DNA from: an uncultured Spirochaetaceae bacterium
GTDB lineage: Bacteria > Spirochaetota > Spirochaetia > Treponematales > Treponemataceae
DNA length: 64,000 bases
Assembly (NCBI GenBank): GCA_902766125.1
Contig: CACXCG010000018.1
Location: 1 to 64,000 of the forward strand
Direction: 5' to 3'
Positions 1 through 7,878 of this stretch are shown one piece after another (the stretch's first letter is position 1; every line of letters begins with the position of its first letter). The translations under genes and the position numbers were made by a program. The notes beneath the pieces were generated by a model, which worked only from the letters and a program-made list of their open reading frames with translations, had not been told where the DNA came from and did not search any database.

Positions 1-220
1 AGGACACAAGAAATCCTGTTAAGTTTCGTTCCCGCATGTGTCATATCATATGATATGCAAAACACTGTCGTTCATCAAAGAAGCGCCGATTGTTTCCAAC
101 CAACGCCTCTGTCCTTTCCTTCCCTTTGCTCCCGGTTTTTCTTCCAGAAGCGTCTGTCAAATAGCATTTCTTCTAAACTGAAGATATCCGACTGAATAAC
201 TAAATTCAGTAAGCGTTGCG
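1..220 (-). other. untranslated leader of a transcript leaving the window
   Basis: This stretch lies downstream, on the minus strand, of two consensus-like promoters. It holds no convincing gene; the only reading frame I see is about 30 codons (start near 160) with a weak AGAAGAA upstream, followed by a 9-codon frame whose start overlaps its stop. A long untranslated leader behind tandem strong promoters is typical of rRNA operons, so a 16S rRNA gene may begin just left of position 1; that is inference because no mature rRNA sequence is in the window. A perfect 16-bp palindrome lies at 42-57. Confidence 0.4.
42..57. repeat. perfect 16-bp palindrome
   Basis: The sequence is identical to its own reverse complement over 16 bp (CATATCAT and its mirror). 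It lies inside the leader of the leftward transcript and may be a processing or protein-binding site; no function can be assigned from sequence. Confidence 0.5.
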
Positions 221-250
221 AGTATAGCGCAATTCACTAAAACGTGTCAA
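221..250 (-). promoter_or_regulatory. strong promoter P2, leftward
   Basis: On the minus strand TTGACA (245-250) is followed after 18 bp by TATACT (221-226). It is the inner of two tandem promoters and fires out of the left edge of the window. An inverted repeat (CTGAAT / ATTCAG, 191-208) lies just downstream. Confidence 0.6.
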
Positions 251-277
251 TAGTCCATATCGGATTTTTTACCAAAT

Positions 278-296
278 TTCTAAAAATTTTTTAGAA
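278..296. repeat. AT-rich inverted repeat
   Basis: Arms TTCTAAAA (278-285) and TTTTAGAA (289-296) are separated by 3 nt. It lies between the two leftward promoters and could be an operator or a small hairpin; function unknown. Confidence 0.35.
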
Positions 297-361
297 CTGG
301 ATTTTCGGATATCCGGAACCCGGATCCGCTGTGTACCGCTTGAATTCAGACGGTAAGGGTG

Positions 362-391
362 AATATATCAGAGTTTTGCATATTGTGTCAA
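362..391 (-). promoter_or_regulatory. strong promoter P1, leftward
   Basis: On the minus strand TTGACA (386-391) is followed after 18 bp by TATATT (362-367). With the second promoter about 140 bp downstream it forms a tandem pair with identical -35 hexamers and spacing, the arrangement expected for a stable-RNA operon. Confidence 0.55.
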
Positions 392-491
392 GAGTAAAAC
401 CACTTATTTTTTATATTTTTTTTCTGATTATTTTCTGCTTAATTTTTTTACACTTTTATTCTGTGAGAGTCTACAGTTGTATTTTATAACT

Positions 492-605
492 ATGAAAACA
501 AGAATAATTATGACTTTAGGTTTACCAGGTGTTGGAAAAACAAATGTTTTGTTTAAGTTGGCTCATTTGTATAATCAAAATGATATTGCACCAATAGTTA
601 TATAA
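492..605 (+). pseudogene. truncated P-loop NTPase fragment
   Basis: A 37-codon frame beginning ATG contains an intact Walker A motif (GLPGVGKT, residues 10-17) followed by a helix-like segment, then stops. Known P-loop NTPases need far more than this, so it looks like the 5' end of a gene cut off where the GC-rich element at about 606 begins. Its very AT-rich codon use differs from the neighbours and suggests acquired DNA. It might instead be a chance small ORF. No ribosome-binding site is obvious. Confidence 0.4.
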
Positions 606-720
606 AAGTCGGCACACCACACCTGCGCGGGATTGGAGGGGCCTGCCGAAAGGCGGGTTGCGCAATGAGCGGATGCGAATGAAGCAATGAAGCAAAAGCG
701 GAACCCCGGAAAGCCCGTAA
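606..720. repeat. GC-rich repeat-like element
   Basis: About 115 bp of GC- and AG-rich sequence sit abruptly between AT-rich DNA and the end of the acetyltransferase gene. It contains a hairpin with a GAAA tetraloop (CCTGCC / GGCGGG at about 643-658) and short reiterations of GAATGAAGCAATGAAGC type. It contains no convincing gene. Its abrupt composition change and its position at the truncation of the P-loop frame suggest a small mobile or REP-like element; only one copy is in the window, so repetition is unproven. Confidence 0.35.
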
Positions 721-728
721 GCAAAAAA

Positions 729-1223
729 TTATATCGCCCGTGACATTTCAATACACTGCCATTCCTGCCCCTTTATGGGAACCGTATACGTCCCCGTCTT
801 TTCAAAGCCGGCTGACGCGTAACAGTGATATGCTTTTTCATTGTTTTCAAAAACGCCAAGGGTAACCCGCTGTGCCTTAAGCTGAGTTTTTGCATAGTCT
901 AACGCACAGAGAAGCAGTTTTTTTCCGTTGCCTTTCTGACGCAAAGACGGAGCAACAATAACAAACCCAAAGCGAACGGTTGTCCGGTCATGTTCGTCGG
1001 GATAGCGGATAAAAAGATGACCTGCAACATTCTGTTCATCATCAAGTGCGGTAAGCGGAATAAACGAAGAAGAGTCGCACCCTTTGTAGTGCTGATTCAG
1101 TGCCTGTGGCGGAAGCGGAAACACCCCCAGTCTGTCTGCTGACCACTGATACAGCGTTTTTTCATCCTGCACCCACGAAGCGATGATTTCTGAATCCTGT
1201 TCCTGATACGCACGGAGTGTCAT
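729..1223 (-). CDS. GNAT family N-acetyltransferase
   Basis: This 164-residue protein has the GNAT fold signature: an acetyl-CoA pyrophosphate-binding segment with RQKGNG at residues 95-100, preceded by beta-strand 4 (FGFVIVAP), and the C-terminal FENNEKAYHCYASAGFE segment typical of the family. GNAT enzymes move an acetyl group from acetyl-CoA to an amine; the acceptor cannot be read from the sequence. Its length is normal for a stand-alone GNAT domain and it has no signal peptide, so it is cytosolic. It lies 9 bp downstream of the CotH-like gene on the same strand, so it is probably the last gene of a pgsA-cotH-GNAT transcript. Confidence 0.85.
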   Translation of the reverse strand: MTLRAYQEQDSEIIASWVQDEKTLYQWSADRLGVFPLPPQALNQHYKGCDSSSFIPLTALDDEQNVAGHLFIRYPDEHDRTTVRFGFVIVAPSLRQKGNGKKLLLCALDYAKTQLKAQRVTLGVFENNEKAYHCYASAGFEKTGTYTVPIKGQEWQCIEMSRAI

Positions 1224-1232
1224 TTATTTTTC

Positions 1233-2540
1233 CTACAGAGCATTGATTGCTGCATCTAAAAACTGATAGCGTTCAGAAAGCCATTGCGTAAGATATGCAA
1301 CTTCACTTTCATAGGTATGGCGTGTCTCTGCACCTTCAACAAAGGGCCATATCTGGCATCCAAAAACAAGCCACCGGTTAAAGTTACAGTCTGCTGCATC
1401 ATGAAGCAGCGCTGCCTGTGCGGGAATCCAGACATCTATAGAATTACGCAATTCATCTTTTTTTTCATTCCAGGTGCGCTTAACATTCTGAACAAATACG
1501 GGATCTTCAAACATGCGCGAAATCCACGCTGCTTTCTTTATATAAAAACCGTCACTTTCATCACAGCCACCGGCACGAATTCCTCCGCAGGAAATATCAA
1601 AATCCCAGTTGGGACCAAAATGAATTTTTGCATCGGAAGCATCATAGTACATGTACACCGAGGTGTTGAAATTTGCATCTTTATTTTTTGTAATCTCGTT
1701 AACCATATACCAGTCAATGACCGACTGCTCATCAAAATATGCACGCCATCCGTTCTGCTCATCTGTAAAGTTTCGTGAATACAGGACATTCTCTACCCTC
1801 TGAACAATCGTCTGAACGGTTGCCTGAATTTCTTCACTTACTTCGTCAGGATCTTTAAGGCTGAAGGAAACTTTTTTTTCGGTTCTAAAATTGAACGGCT
1901 CATCATGCCAGCAGTTAACTTCAAAAATAAAACCGCCGTCTGATCCATCCTGTTCTGTTGTTTTACTGATATCGGTTATGTTAACACGATTGCTTTCCAG
2001 TTTTATCTGTTCACCCAAAAGATACACACCGCGATACTGATCATTTACCACTAAATGAACGGGCACAAACGAAGGATTCCACACTGAATCATACAGTTCA
2101 TTTCCCAGATACGAAGCGTAATAATTTTTCAAAAGCGTTTTGTCACTGTAGTTTGCAAGCAGTACCCAGCGCTTACTTTTTTTCATGCCCAGAACTTTTG
2201 TTTTTTCTTCAAGCTTTATAGAGTATGATTTTTTAGGAAGCGACCACGAAGTATTTCCTCTTCCCTTTACCTGCACGGCCTCAAGCGTAAGGTCTGTATA
2301 ACCGCAGTACTCACCCAAAAGATTAAACGCAGCACTTTTCCATGCTTGTTTTGAATTGATTTTTTTTCCGTCTTCTGTGGTAAGATACAGCACGGGTATA
2401 TTGGTCTGTTCAAGTTCTTCACGTGAGGGATTATATGAAACATCTTCACTGGGTTCTGTTTCCTCTGAACGGATAACAACAGAACAGGATGAAAGAGCAA
2501 ATACAAAAGCTAAAACAACAGCGCTGGCTTTTACTTTCAT
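1233..2540 (-). CDS. CotH family lipoprotein (kinase-like fold)
   Basis: The 435-residue product begins with a signal peptide and lipobox ending at Cys19 (LSSC), so it should be a lipoprotein. The body matches the CotH family: a basic segment leading to RWVLLANYSDKTLLKN, the MVNEITKNKDAN region and a GPNWDFDISCGG motif whose acidic residues correspond to the metal-binding site of CotH. CotH of Bacillus is an atypical protein kinase of the spore coat; in non-sporulating bacteria the family is often secreted and linked to surface structures, and its substrate here is unknown. It starts 3 bp after the phosphatidyltransferase gene, implying co-transcription. Confidence 0.8.
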   Translation of the reverse strand: MKVKASAVVLAFVFALSSCSVVIRSEETEPSEDVSYNPSREELEQTNIPVLYLTTEDGKKINSKQAWKSAAFNLLGEYCGYTDLTLEAVQVKGRGNTSWSLPKKSYSIKLEEKTKVLGMKKSKRWVLLANYSDKTLLKNYYASYLGNELYDSVWNPSFVPVHLVVNDQYRGVYLLGEQIKLESNRVNITDISKTTEQDGSDGGFIFEVNCWHDEPFNFRTEKKVSFSLKDPDEVSEEIQATVQTIVQRVENVLYSRNFTDEQNGWRAYFDEQSVIDWYMVNEITKNKDANFNTSVYMYYDASDAKIHFGPNWDFDISCGGIRAGGCDESDGFYIKKAAWISRMFEDPVFVQNVKRTWNEKKDELRNSIDVWIPAQAALLHDAADCNFNRWLVFGCQIWPFVEGAETRHTYESEVAYLTQWLSERYQFLDAAINAL

Positions 2541-2543
2541 ACG

Positions 2544-3152
2544 TCACATTTCTTCTTTGAGGATTTTTCCAAAGTGAATAAGATAGTCGGCAAAAGAAAC
2601 GTACGCAAGAATCACACACACAACATAAAAACCAATTCCCACAATGCGGAATATATTCATGTCGATATTCCATGCTGAATCAAGACCGGTTCTGACAAGT
2701 GCTTCCTGTGCAAGTGAAACAAATCCTGCGGCAACATAAAACACCGTCTTAAGTTTTCCGCCTTTACGCGCTGCAATTGCGGTTCCTTTTTTTGCTGCAA
2801 CCATACGCAGGAAATTCTGCGAAAACTCGCGGTAAATGATGAGCACTAATACAACTGTAGGACAGTAACCCGCAACGGTAAAACAGGTAAAGGTAGAAAT
2901 ATGCAGAAACACGTCAGCGAAAGGATCATACAGTTTTCCGAAATCGCTTACTTCGTTGTGTTTACGCGCAAAGTGTCCGTCAAGAAAATCAGTAAACTCT
3001 GCAAAGGCAAGCAGGGGAATTGCAATGCACACCGATGCAACCGACAGCGCAGAACCAGAAGGAGCATTAAGCCACACGGGTAAAAAATAGATAATAAAAA
3101 ACAATGGAGCTGCAAAAATGCGCACAGTAGTAAATTTATTTGACGTTCTCAT
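2544..3152 (-). CDS. pgsA: CDP-alcohol phosphatidyltransferase, probably phosphatidylglycerophosphate synthase
   Basis: The protein has the CDP-alcohol phosphatidyltransferase signature in a hydrophobic multi-pass context: DG-xx-AR-x8-G-xxx-D-xxx-D is visible in the stretch starting FLDGHFARK. The family transfers a phosphatidyl group from CDP-diacylglycerol to an alcohol in the membrane; PgsA, using glycerol-3-phosphate, is the likeliest member, but specificity is not proven. I place the start at the ATG beginning MRTSNKF (202 residues) and not at a TTG seven codons upstream, because a TATACT -10 lies 7 nt before this ATG with TTGTAA 17 bp further up; the message would be leaderless. CotH and GNAT genes follow closely. 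Confidence 0.8.
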   Translation of the reverse strand: MRTSNKFTTVRIFAAPLFFIIYFLPVWLNAPSGSALSVASVCIAIPLLAFAEFTDFLDGHFARKHNEVSDFGKLYDPFADVFLHISTFTCFTVAGYCPTVVLVLIIYREFSQNFLRMVAAKKGTAIAARKGGKLKTVFYVAAGFVSLAQEALVRTGLDSAWNIDMNIFRIVGIGFYVVCVILAYVSFADYLIHFGKILKEEM

Positions 3153-3159
3153 GCCAAAA

Positions 3160-3188
3160 AGTATACCACACAAAATGCGGTTTTACAA
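3160..3188 (-). promoter_or_regulatory. leaderless promoter of pgsA
   Basis: TTGTAA (3183-3188), 17-bp spacer, TATACT (3160-3165), then 7 nt to the ATG. No Shine-Dalgarno sequence precedes the start. Confidence 0.6.
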
Positions 3189-4007
3189 CTACAGCTTAGA
3201 CATAGCAGGTGTTACCGAGATTGCAGACTGCACTGCGTAAGACGGCAGCAGTTTTGCGGCAGACTGAACGGCTCTGTCTACTATAGCCTGAGAGTCAGCA
3301 ATACCCTGCAGGGTTACGGTGTCGCCCTTTACTTCTGCGCGTAAGAAACTGATGCTGTATTTGTAGGTGTATAAAAGCTGATTAACTAATTCCTGACCGC
3401 GCAAGAGTTCCTGTATGCGGATAGATCCAGCTTCTTCTTTTTCAGGAGTAATCAGACTCTTAACCATGCCTTCTATGACTTTTACACTTTCGTCAACAGA
3501 AAGCACTCCAGTATTTACCACAAGATGAAAGTGCTGGGGATCTTCGTTTTCCAGATTAAAAAAACTTTTGTGGAATCCGCGGCGGTTTGTATCGCTTTCG
3601 TCAATGCGGGCACGTGCCTGTTTGTCATTCCAGGTAAATTCTTTTTTCAGGCGTTCCATGCGGATATCATCGCGGGCAATAAAACGGAAAGACAGAAGAT
3701 TTGCCAGTTCTTCAAGGATGATAAAAGAACCGCGTCCAATCAGAATGCAGTCTCCTTTGCTGGCTGCTTCAAGAACCGCAAGCTGCAGATAGTTAAGGTA
3801 TTCATCACGGTCTTTTGCAAGGGAAGCAAAAAATCCAGGGCGGCGTTCGTCATACTTTGCAAGCTTTTCCTGAGGGAAACCAAGTTCTACAATACGGCGT
3901 TCAATCTGCTTACGGTCAACAAAGGTATATCCCAGTTTATTTGCTGCAGCGGTAGCAATTTCATCTCCTAACGCAGCAACCTGACGCGAAATCGTAATAA
4001 CAGCCAT
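3189..4007 (-). CDS. cytidylate kinase-like protein with C-terminal BON-like domain
   Basis: The N-terminal 200 residues of this 272-residue protein resemble the cytidylate-kinase-like family (Cytidylate_kin2): ISRQVAALGDEIA replaces a classical P-loop, followed by GDCILIGRGS and an Arg-rich lid region (RLKKEFTW...ARARIDESD). Residues about 220-270 (VKGDTVTLQGIADSQAIVDRAV) look like a BON domain, a small module usually found in periplasmic or membrane-associated proteins, so the fusion is unusual. No signal peptide is present. A good ribosome-binding site (AGGAGGT) precedes the ATG. Substrate unknown; true CMP kinase activity should not be assumed. Confidence 0.75.
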   Translation of the reverse strand: MAVITISRQVAALGDEIATAAANKLGYTFVDRKQIERRIVELGFPQEKLAKYDERRPGFFASLAKDRDEYLNYLQLAVLEAASKGDCILIGRGSFIILEELANLLSFRFIARDDIRMERLKKEFTWNDKQARARIDESDTNRRGFHKSFFNLENEDPQHFHLVVNTGVLSVDESVKVIEGMVKSLITPEKEEAGSIRIQELLRGQELVNQLLYTYKYSISFLRAEVKGDTVTLQGIADSQAIVDRAVQSAAKLLPSYAVQSAISVTPAMSKL

Positions 4008-4096
4008 ACCAACCTCCTGAATCCCCTAACCTTGTTCATTATAGATTTAAATGTCATAATTGTCAAAAGTTTTGTCATTACCGAAAGGAGGCAAGT

Positions 4097-4642
4097 ATGA
4101 AAACCGATGCAGATCTGATTTGGAAAGAACAGTCAAAAAACATTTTACTTAAAACTCCTGTTTTTACGGTAACCGAGCGGCACAGTACCGGACCCGGCGG
4201 AATTGAAGGCGACTACATAGTAAACGAAGCACGCGACTGGGCAATTGTAATTGCTGAACATGAAGAAAAGTTCTTAATGGTAAAACAGTGGCGGCATGGA
4301 GAACAGGCTTTAAGCATTGAGTTTCCCGGCGGTGTTATTGAATACGGCGAAAAACCCGAAGACGCTGCAAGACGCGAACTGAACGAAGAAACCGGTGCAA
4401 CAGCCGGAACACTGATTCACCTGGGGACCATGAATCCCAACCCTGCTCTGTTTGCAAACCATGTTCATATTTTTTATGCAACCGACTTACAGTTTAGCGG
4501 AACCCAGCATCTGGATAAGGATGAATTTGTTAACTGCCTGCGCATGACCAAACAGGAAGTGTACGACCTTGCAGGAACCAATGCATTTCCGCATGCACTT
4601 ATGGCGTCTGCACTGGCACTGTATCTTCTGAAAAAGAAGTAA
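4097..4642 (+). CDS. Nudix hydrolase, ADP-ribose pyrophosphatase type
   Basis: The Nudix box GX5EX7REUXEEXGU is complete (GVIEYGEKPEDAARRELNEETGA region, residues about 76-98). The protein is 181 residues, the usual length of ADP-ribose/NDP-sugar pyrophosphatases, with the RQWRHGEQ-like strand (VKQWRHGEQALSIEFPGG) before the box that is common in this subfamily. It would hydrolyse a nucleoside diphosphate derivative in the cytosol, with Mg2+ bound by the glutamates of the box. A strong AGGAGG ribosome-binding site lies 6-7 nt before the ATG. It is transcribed divergently from the cytidylate-kinase-like gene. Confidence 0.85.
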   Translation: MKTDADLIWKEQSKNILLKTPVFTVTERHSTGPGGIEGDYIVNEARDWAIVIAEHEEKFLMVKQWRHGEQALSIEFPGGVIEYGEKPEDAARRELNEETGATAGTLIHLGTMNPNPALFANHVHIFYATDLQFSGTQHLDKDEFVNCLRMTKQEVYDLAGTNAFPHALMASALALYLLKKK

Positions 4643-4675
4643 AAAAAAACTGCGGCAGTTTTAAACCGCCGCAGT
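4639..4675 (-). terminator. intrinsic terminator (minus strand)
   Basis: Arms ACTGCGGC (4649-4656) and GCCGCAGT (4668-4675) form an 8-bp stem followed on the minus strand by nine T. It ends the LysM/lipoprotein transcript and may also stop the Nudix transcript from the other side. Confidence 0.8.
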
Positions 4676-4701
4676 CTCTTAGCAAACAGAACTTATATTG
4701 T

Positions 4702-5403
4702 TTATCTGCTTACAGAATAGGTTTCGTACTTTGTGTTGGGACTGTACACACCGTCACGATACTCACCGGTAATTGACGGAATTTCCATCTTCATACCCGG
4801 TAAGATAAGGTTTGGATTGTCAGGCTCGGGAAGCTTGTCTTTGTTTGCTTCGTAGAGGTTTTCCCACAGGAACGGATTGTTGTATACATAAGTGCGTCCA
4901 GAAATGTTCCAGAAACAGTCTTTGGTTTCTGCCCACGGACGGACAATGTAATACTTTGGCAGCGGTGTAATTTCGTACACTTCTGCAAGTGAATCCAGTA
5001 CCAGCTGAGCACGGGCAACTGCAAGTTCGTATTCTTCCTTGTCGTATGCTTCGGTAGCCTGATTAAAATATCCTTCTGCTGCCTTATATGCGATGGGGAA
5101 GTTTACATCGCCGTGAATAGACTTAACATATTCAAGTCTGTTTTTGGCAAGTGCAATTTTCTGTTCTGCTTCACTCTGGGCAAGCATGTGTCTGATAAAG
5201 GCTTCTGACAGAGCGGCGTTTTCTTCTGCAAGGGCTGCATATTCTTCTGCAAGGGCATACTCACCGGCATCCATTGCACGGACAGCCTTTACGGTATACT
5301 CTTCTGCCAGTTTCTGATACGTATTGTTTTTATAGCTTACTGCAAACAAAGCGCATACTGAACTGAGTGCTATAAGTGTAAATGCAACAAGTTTCTTTTT
5401 CAT
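4702..5403 (-). CDS. exported LysM-domain protein with helical repeat region
   Basis: The 233-residue protein has an N-terminal signal sequence without a clear lipobox, then an alanine/glutamate-rich helical region (about 25-140) resembling TPR-like repeats (AEEYTVKAVRAMDAGEYALAEEYAALAEE). The C-terminus (about 150-213) ends like a LysM module: YYIVRPWAETKDCFWNISGRTYVY...WENLYEANKDKL...NLILPGMKMEIP. LysM binds the glycan of peptidoglycan, so the protein is probably periplasmic and wall-associated. Its ATG overlaps the TGA of the upstream lipoprotein gene (ATGA), which implies translational coupling and a joint function. Confidence 0.75.
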   Translation of the reverse strand: MKKKLVAFTLIALSSVCALFAVSYKNNTYQKLAEEYTVKAVRAMDAGEYALAEEYAALAEENAALSEAFIRHMLAQSEAEQKIALAKNRLEYVKSIHGDVNFPIAYKAAEGYFNQATEAYDKEEYELAVARAQLVLDSLAEVYEITPLPKYYIVRPWAETKDCFWNISGRTYVYNNPFLWENLYEANKDKLPEPDNPNLILPGMKMEIPSITGEYRDGVYSPNTKYETYSVSR

Positions 5404-6479
5404 TCCACATCCTCCCCAATAGCATCTTCGGCAGCAGCCTGTGCACTTTCTGCTTCAGCAAAGTCATCGTCATCCAGAAGTTTTGCATCTTCTGCTTCAA
5501 TGCCTTCAACTTGAGCGTTACCCAAAGGAGCTTCTTTATCTGCAGCAAGGGCTACGTCTTCACTTTCTGAAACACGTTTGCGGGCTGCTTCAATTGCTGC
5601 AAGAGCCTGAGCACGTGCTTCTGAAATTTCAGCATACAGTGTTTCAAACTGAGTGCGTGCAGAAATGTAGTCGTCGATTGAACCCTGCAGGTTACCGGTT
5701 ACATAGTGAGAGTCACCACTCTTAAAGGTTTTAACAGCCTGTTCGTAATCTGCCTTGCGTGAAACTGCAGCTTTAACGCTGTCTGCATTTTTCTTTGCTT
5801 CGAATGCTTTTTCACGTTCTTCTTTCGAAATGGTGCGGTATGCGGTATTGATAACCGTATCAAAATCTTTTTCTGCAGCAGCAGCGGTGTCATAGAATGA
5901 CTTTCCTGTTTCAAAAGTTTTGAGCGGATCGGTCAGTTCTGAAACTTTCTTTGCACCATCGTCGTAGGCACTGCGGTTGTAGCCGGCCCAGTCGTTTTCG
6001 TCAATAAACGCTTTTTTCTTCTGAGCATTTGCCAGAGCAGTCAGTCCCTGATAGCGATAGTTCAAATCGCGGAGTGCTGCACTCATATCCTGAGAAGATG
6101 CACCAGATTCCATAAGTGCTTTCTGAGCTTCATAGTCAGCTTCTGCAGCAGCCCATGCAACAGGATTTGCTTCTGCAGCACCTGCTTCCATTGCAGCCTT
6201 GCGTGAAGCCTGAATTGCAGCCCACAGCGCCTCGTTTGCTGAAGCATAGTCCTCTGTTGATGAAGAACTGGAAGAAGATGATGATGAACTGGATGATGAT
6301 GAACTTCCGCTCGTCGAATCAGATACTAAATTCTGTGATGAAGAAGATGATGATGTACCTGTCTGAGTGGTAGAAGTTGATGCAGTACCGTCGTCTGTGT
6401 CAACTTCGTTTGTCTTACAGCCTGCAAACAAAAGTGCAGTCATAACGCAACCAATCAGCAAGAGCCGTCTTTTTTTCAT
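5400..6479 (-). CDS. serine-rich, alpha-helical lipoprotein
   Basis: The 359-residue protein has a signal peptide and lipobox ending at Cys21 (LFAGC). A linker of about 30 almost uninterrupted serines plus threonines (residues about 34-75) tethers a long alanine-, glutamate- and lysine-rich helical domain. The linker is encoded by reiterated TCA/TCT codons (GATGATGAT on the plus strand), a sequence prone to slippage. It is translationally coupled to the LysM gene downstream, so I infer an envelope complex in which this lipoprotein anchors in a membrane and the partner holds peptidoglycan. A GGGGGA ribosome-binding site precedes the ATG. Confidence 0.75.
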   Translation of the reverse strand: MKKRRLLLIGCVMTALLFAGCKTNEVDTDDGTASTSTTQTGTSSSSSSQNLVSDSTSGSSSSSSSSSSSSSSSSTEDYASANEALWAAIQASRKAAMEAGAAEANPVAWAAAEADYEAQKALMESGASSQDMSAALRDLNYRYQGLTALANAQKKKAFIDENDWAGYNRSAYDDGAKKVSELTDPLKTFETGKSFYDTAAAAEKDFDTVINTAYRTISKEEREKAFEAKKNADSVKAAVSRKADYEQAVKTFKSGDSHYVTGNLQGSIDDYISARTQFETLYAEISEARAQALAAIEAARKRVSESEDVALAADKEAPLGNAQVEGIEAEDAKLLDDDDFAEAESAQAAAEDAIGEDVE

Positions 6480-6646
6480 AAGTCCCCCTGCAAATTTCTA
6501 TATAGAATAAGAATACTATACATTTACATTTCCCGCAAGTGTTTTGTGGTACTTTTTGACGCTGGCGCCTATATAAAGGGTAAGGACAGATAAAACTTGT
6601 CTGATGCACAAATCTGTGCTAGTGTTAATGCCGCAGGAGGAAAAAT

Positions 6647-6880
6647 ATGGCAGATGATTTTTCTTTTGAAATTCAGAAAGAACTGGGGGTTGTTTCTGAA
6701 GGAAAAGGTGGATGGCAGCTGGAGCTGAACCTGGTGTCATGGAGTAACCGCCCCGCAAAATACGACTTGCGCTCATGGGCACCGCAGCATGAAAAAATGG
6801 GAAAAGGCCTTACCCTTACCCAGCAGGATTTAATTGCACTCAGAAAGCTTCTGGACTCGCTGCCGGAAGCACAGGGCTGA
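6647..6880 (+). CDS. PC4/YdbC-family ssDNA-binding protein
   Basis: This 77-residue protein matches the bacterial YdbC branch of the PC4 transcriptional coactivator family: FEIQKELGVVSEGKGGW, then ELNLVSWSNRPAKYDLRSWAP and KMGKGLTLTQQDLIALRKLL. Family members are small dimers that bind single-stranded nucleic acid through a curved beta-sheet, with possible roles in transcription or repair. AGGAGG lies 7 nt before the ATG. A small membrane-protein gene follows after 16 bp and is probably co-transcribed. Confidence 0.8.
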   Translation: MADDFSFEIQKELGVVSEGKGGWQLELNLVSWSNRPAKYDLRSWAPQHEKMGKGLTLTQQDLIALRKLLDSLPEAQG

Positions 6881-6896
6881 CATTTCGGAGCAGAAC

Positions 6897-7064
6897 ATGA
6901 CCAGTGAACAGATTTTAGGAACCGTTATTTTTCTTGTCGCCGCACTGATTGTAACTATTGCATTCAGAATGTGGCGGAATCACGTCATAAAACAGGAATA
7001 CGAACGCTTTGCAGAAAAACCAGACGAACAGGACGTGACATCTCAGGAGAACTCCAAAGAATAA
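6897..7064 (+). CDS. small single-pass membrane protein
   Basis: A 55-residue protein: a short polar N-terminus, one transmembrane helix (ILGTVIFLVAALIVTIAF, about 5-22) and a charged C-terminal tail (RMWRNHVIKQEYERFAEKPDEQD). I take the ATG with CGGAG 8 nt upstream instead of an earlier in-frame ATG that lies inside the preceding gene. No family recognised. Its position directly behind the PC4-like gene suggests co-expression. Confidence 0.6.
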   Translation: MTSEQILGTVIFLVAALIVTIAFRMWRNHVIKQEYERFAEKPDEQDVTSQENSKE

Positions 7065-7106
7065 AAAAAAACGGTGGGCATAAAGAAAAAATTCTTCATG
7101 CTCACC
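7063..7106 (-). terminator. intrinsic terminator of gpmA
   Basis: Arms GGTGGGCAT (7073-7081) and ATGCTCACC (7098-7106), with one G-T pair, are followed on the minus strand by nine T. It lies just beyond the end of the phosphoglycerate mutase gene. Confidence 0.8.
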
Positions 7107-7131
7107 ATCTTAAATCAATCGGGTAAGAGAC

Positions 7132-7878
7132 TTATTTGGCCTTGCCCTGATTTGCAACTGCTTCCATCTTTGCCTTAAGAGCTTCCTGGTCGCCAAGGTA
7201 GTAGTGCTTGATAACCTTGAAGTTATCGTCGAACTCGTATACCAGCGGAGTACCAGTAGGAATGTTAACTCCCAGAATCTCTTCGTTAGACAGATTGTCC
7301 AGATATTTTACCAGAGCACGCAGACTGTTTCCGTGTGCAGCAATGATAACACGCTTGCCAGCCTTCATATCTGCCTTGATGGTTTCAAGATAGAACGGAA
7401 CTACACGCTCAATTGTTGTTTCCAGGCTTTCGTTCTGGGGAAGGAATGCTGCGTCTACATCGCGGTACATTGCCTGTTTTTTAGCACTGCGTTCATCTTC
7501 ATCAGGAAGAACCGGAGGCTTAACATCGAAAGAACGGCGCCAGATTTTTACCTGATCTTCACCGAACTTTTCTGCTGCTTCGCTCTTATTCTTTCCCTGC
7601 AGGTCACCGTAGTGGCGTTCGTTAAGTTTCCATGTCTTGTAAACAGGAAGCCATGCTCTGTCCATTTCGTCAAGAATGTGGTTAAGGGTATGGATTGCGC
7701 GCTTGAGGTAAGAAGTATATGCGACATCAAAATCGTAACCTTCTGCCTTAAGCAGTTTTCCTGCTGCTTTTGCTTCTTCGTGGCCTTTTTCGCTCAGATC
7801 TACGTCTGTCCAGCCGGTAAACAGATTGAGTTTGTTCCACTCACTTTCACCGTGGCGAACTAAAACTAACTTCATCAT
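7132..7878 (-). CDS. gpmA: 2,3-bisphosphoglycerate-dependent phosphoglycerate mutase
   Basis: The enzyme interconverts 3- and 2-phosphoglycerate in glycolysis. The 248-residue length and sequence fit the dPGM family: [10 protein letters not shown] at the N-terminus with catalytic His9 in RHG, the [11 protein letters not shown] segment, and [16 protein letters not shown] carrying the second active-site histidine. AGGAG lies 6 nt before the first of two adjacent ATG codons, which decides the start. A promoter-like TTGAAA-18 bp-TACAAT lies about 30-60 nt upstream. It is monocistronic, with its own terminator. Confidence 0.93.
   Translation of the reverse strand: MMKLVLVRHGESEWNKLNLFTGWTDVDLSEKGHEEAKAAGKLLKAEGYDFDVAYTSYLKRAIHTLNHILDEMDRAWLPVYKTWKLNERHYGDLQGKNKSEAAEKFGEDQVKIWRRSFDVKPPVLPDEDERSAKKQAMYRDVDAAFLPQNESLETTIERVVPFYLETIKADMKAGKRVIIAAHGNSLRALVKYLDNLSNEEILGVNIPTGTPLVYEFDDNFKVIKHYYLGDQEALKAKMEAVANQGKAK

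Noticed and set aside
1284-1778. 164-codon open frame opposite the CotH gene
   Set aside because: Antisense shadow without start signals; CotH motifs cover the region.
2415-2432. parS-like sequence with TTCACGTGA core inside the CotH gene
   Set aside because: Only the central nine bases match the 16-bp parS consensus, it is within a coding sequence and far from parAB, so it is probably chance.
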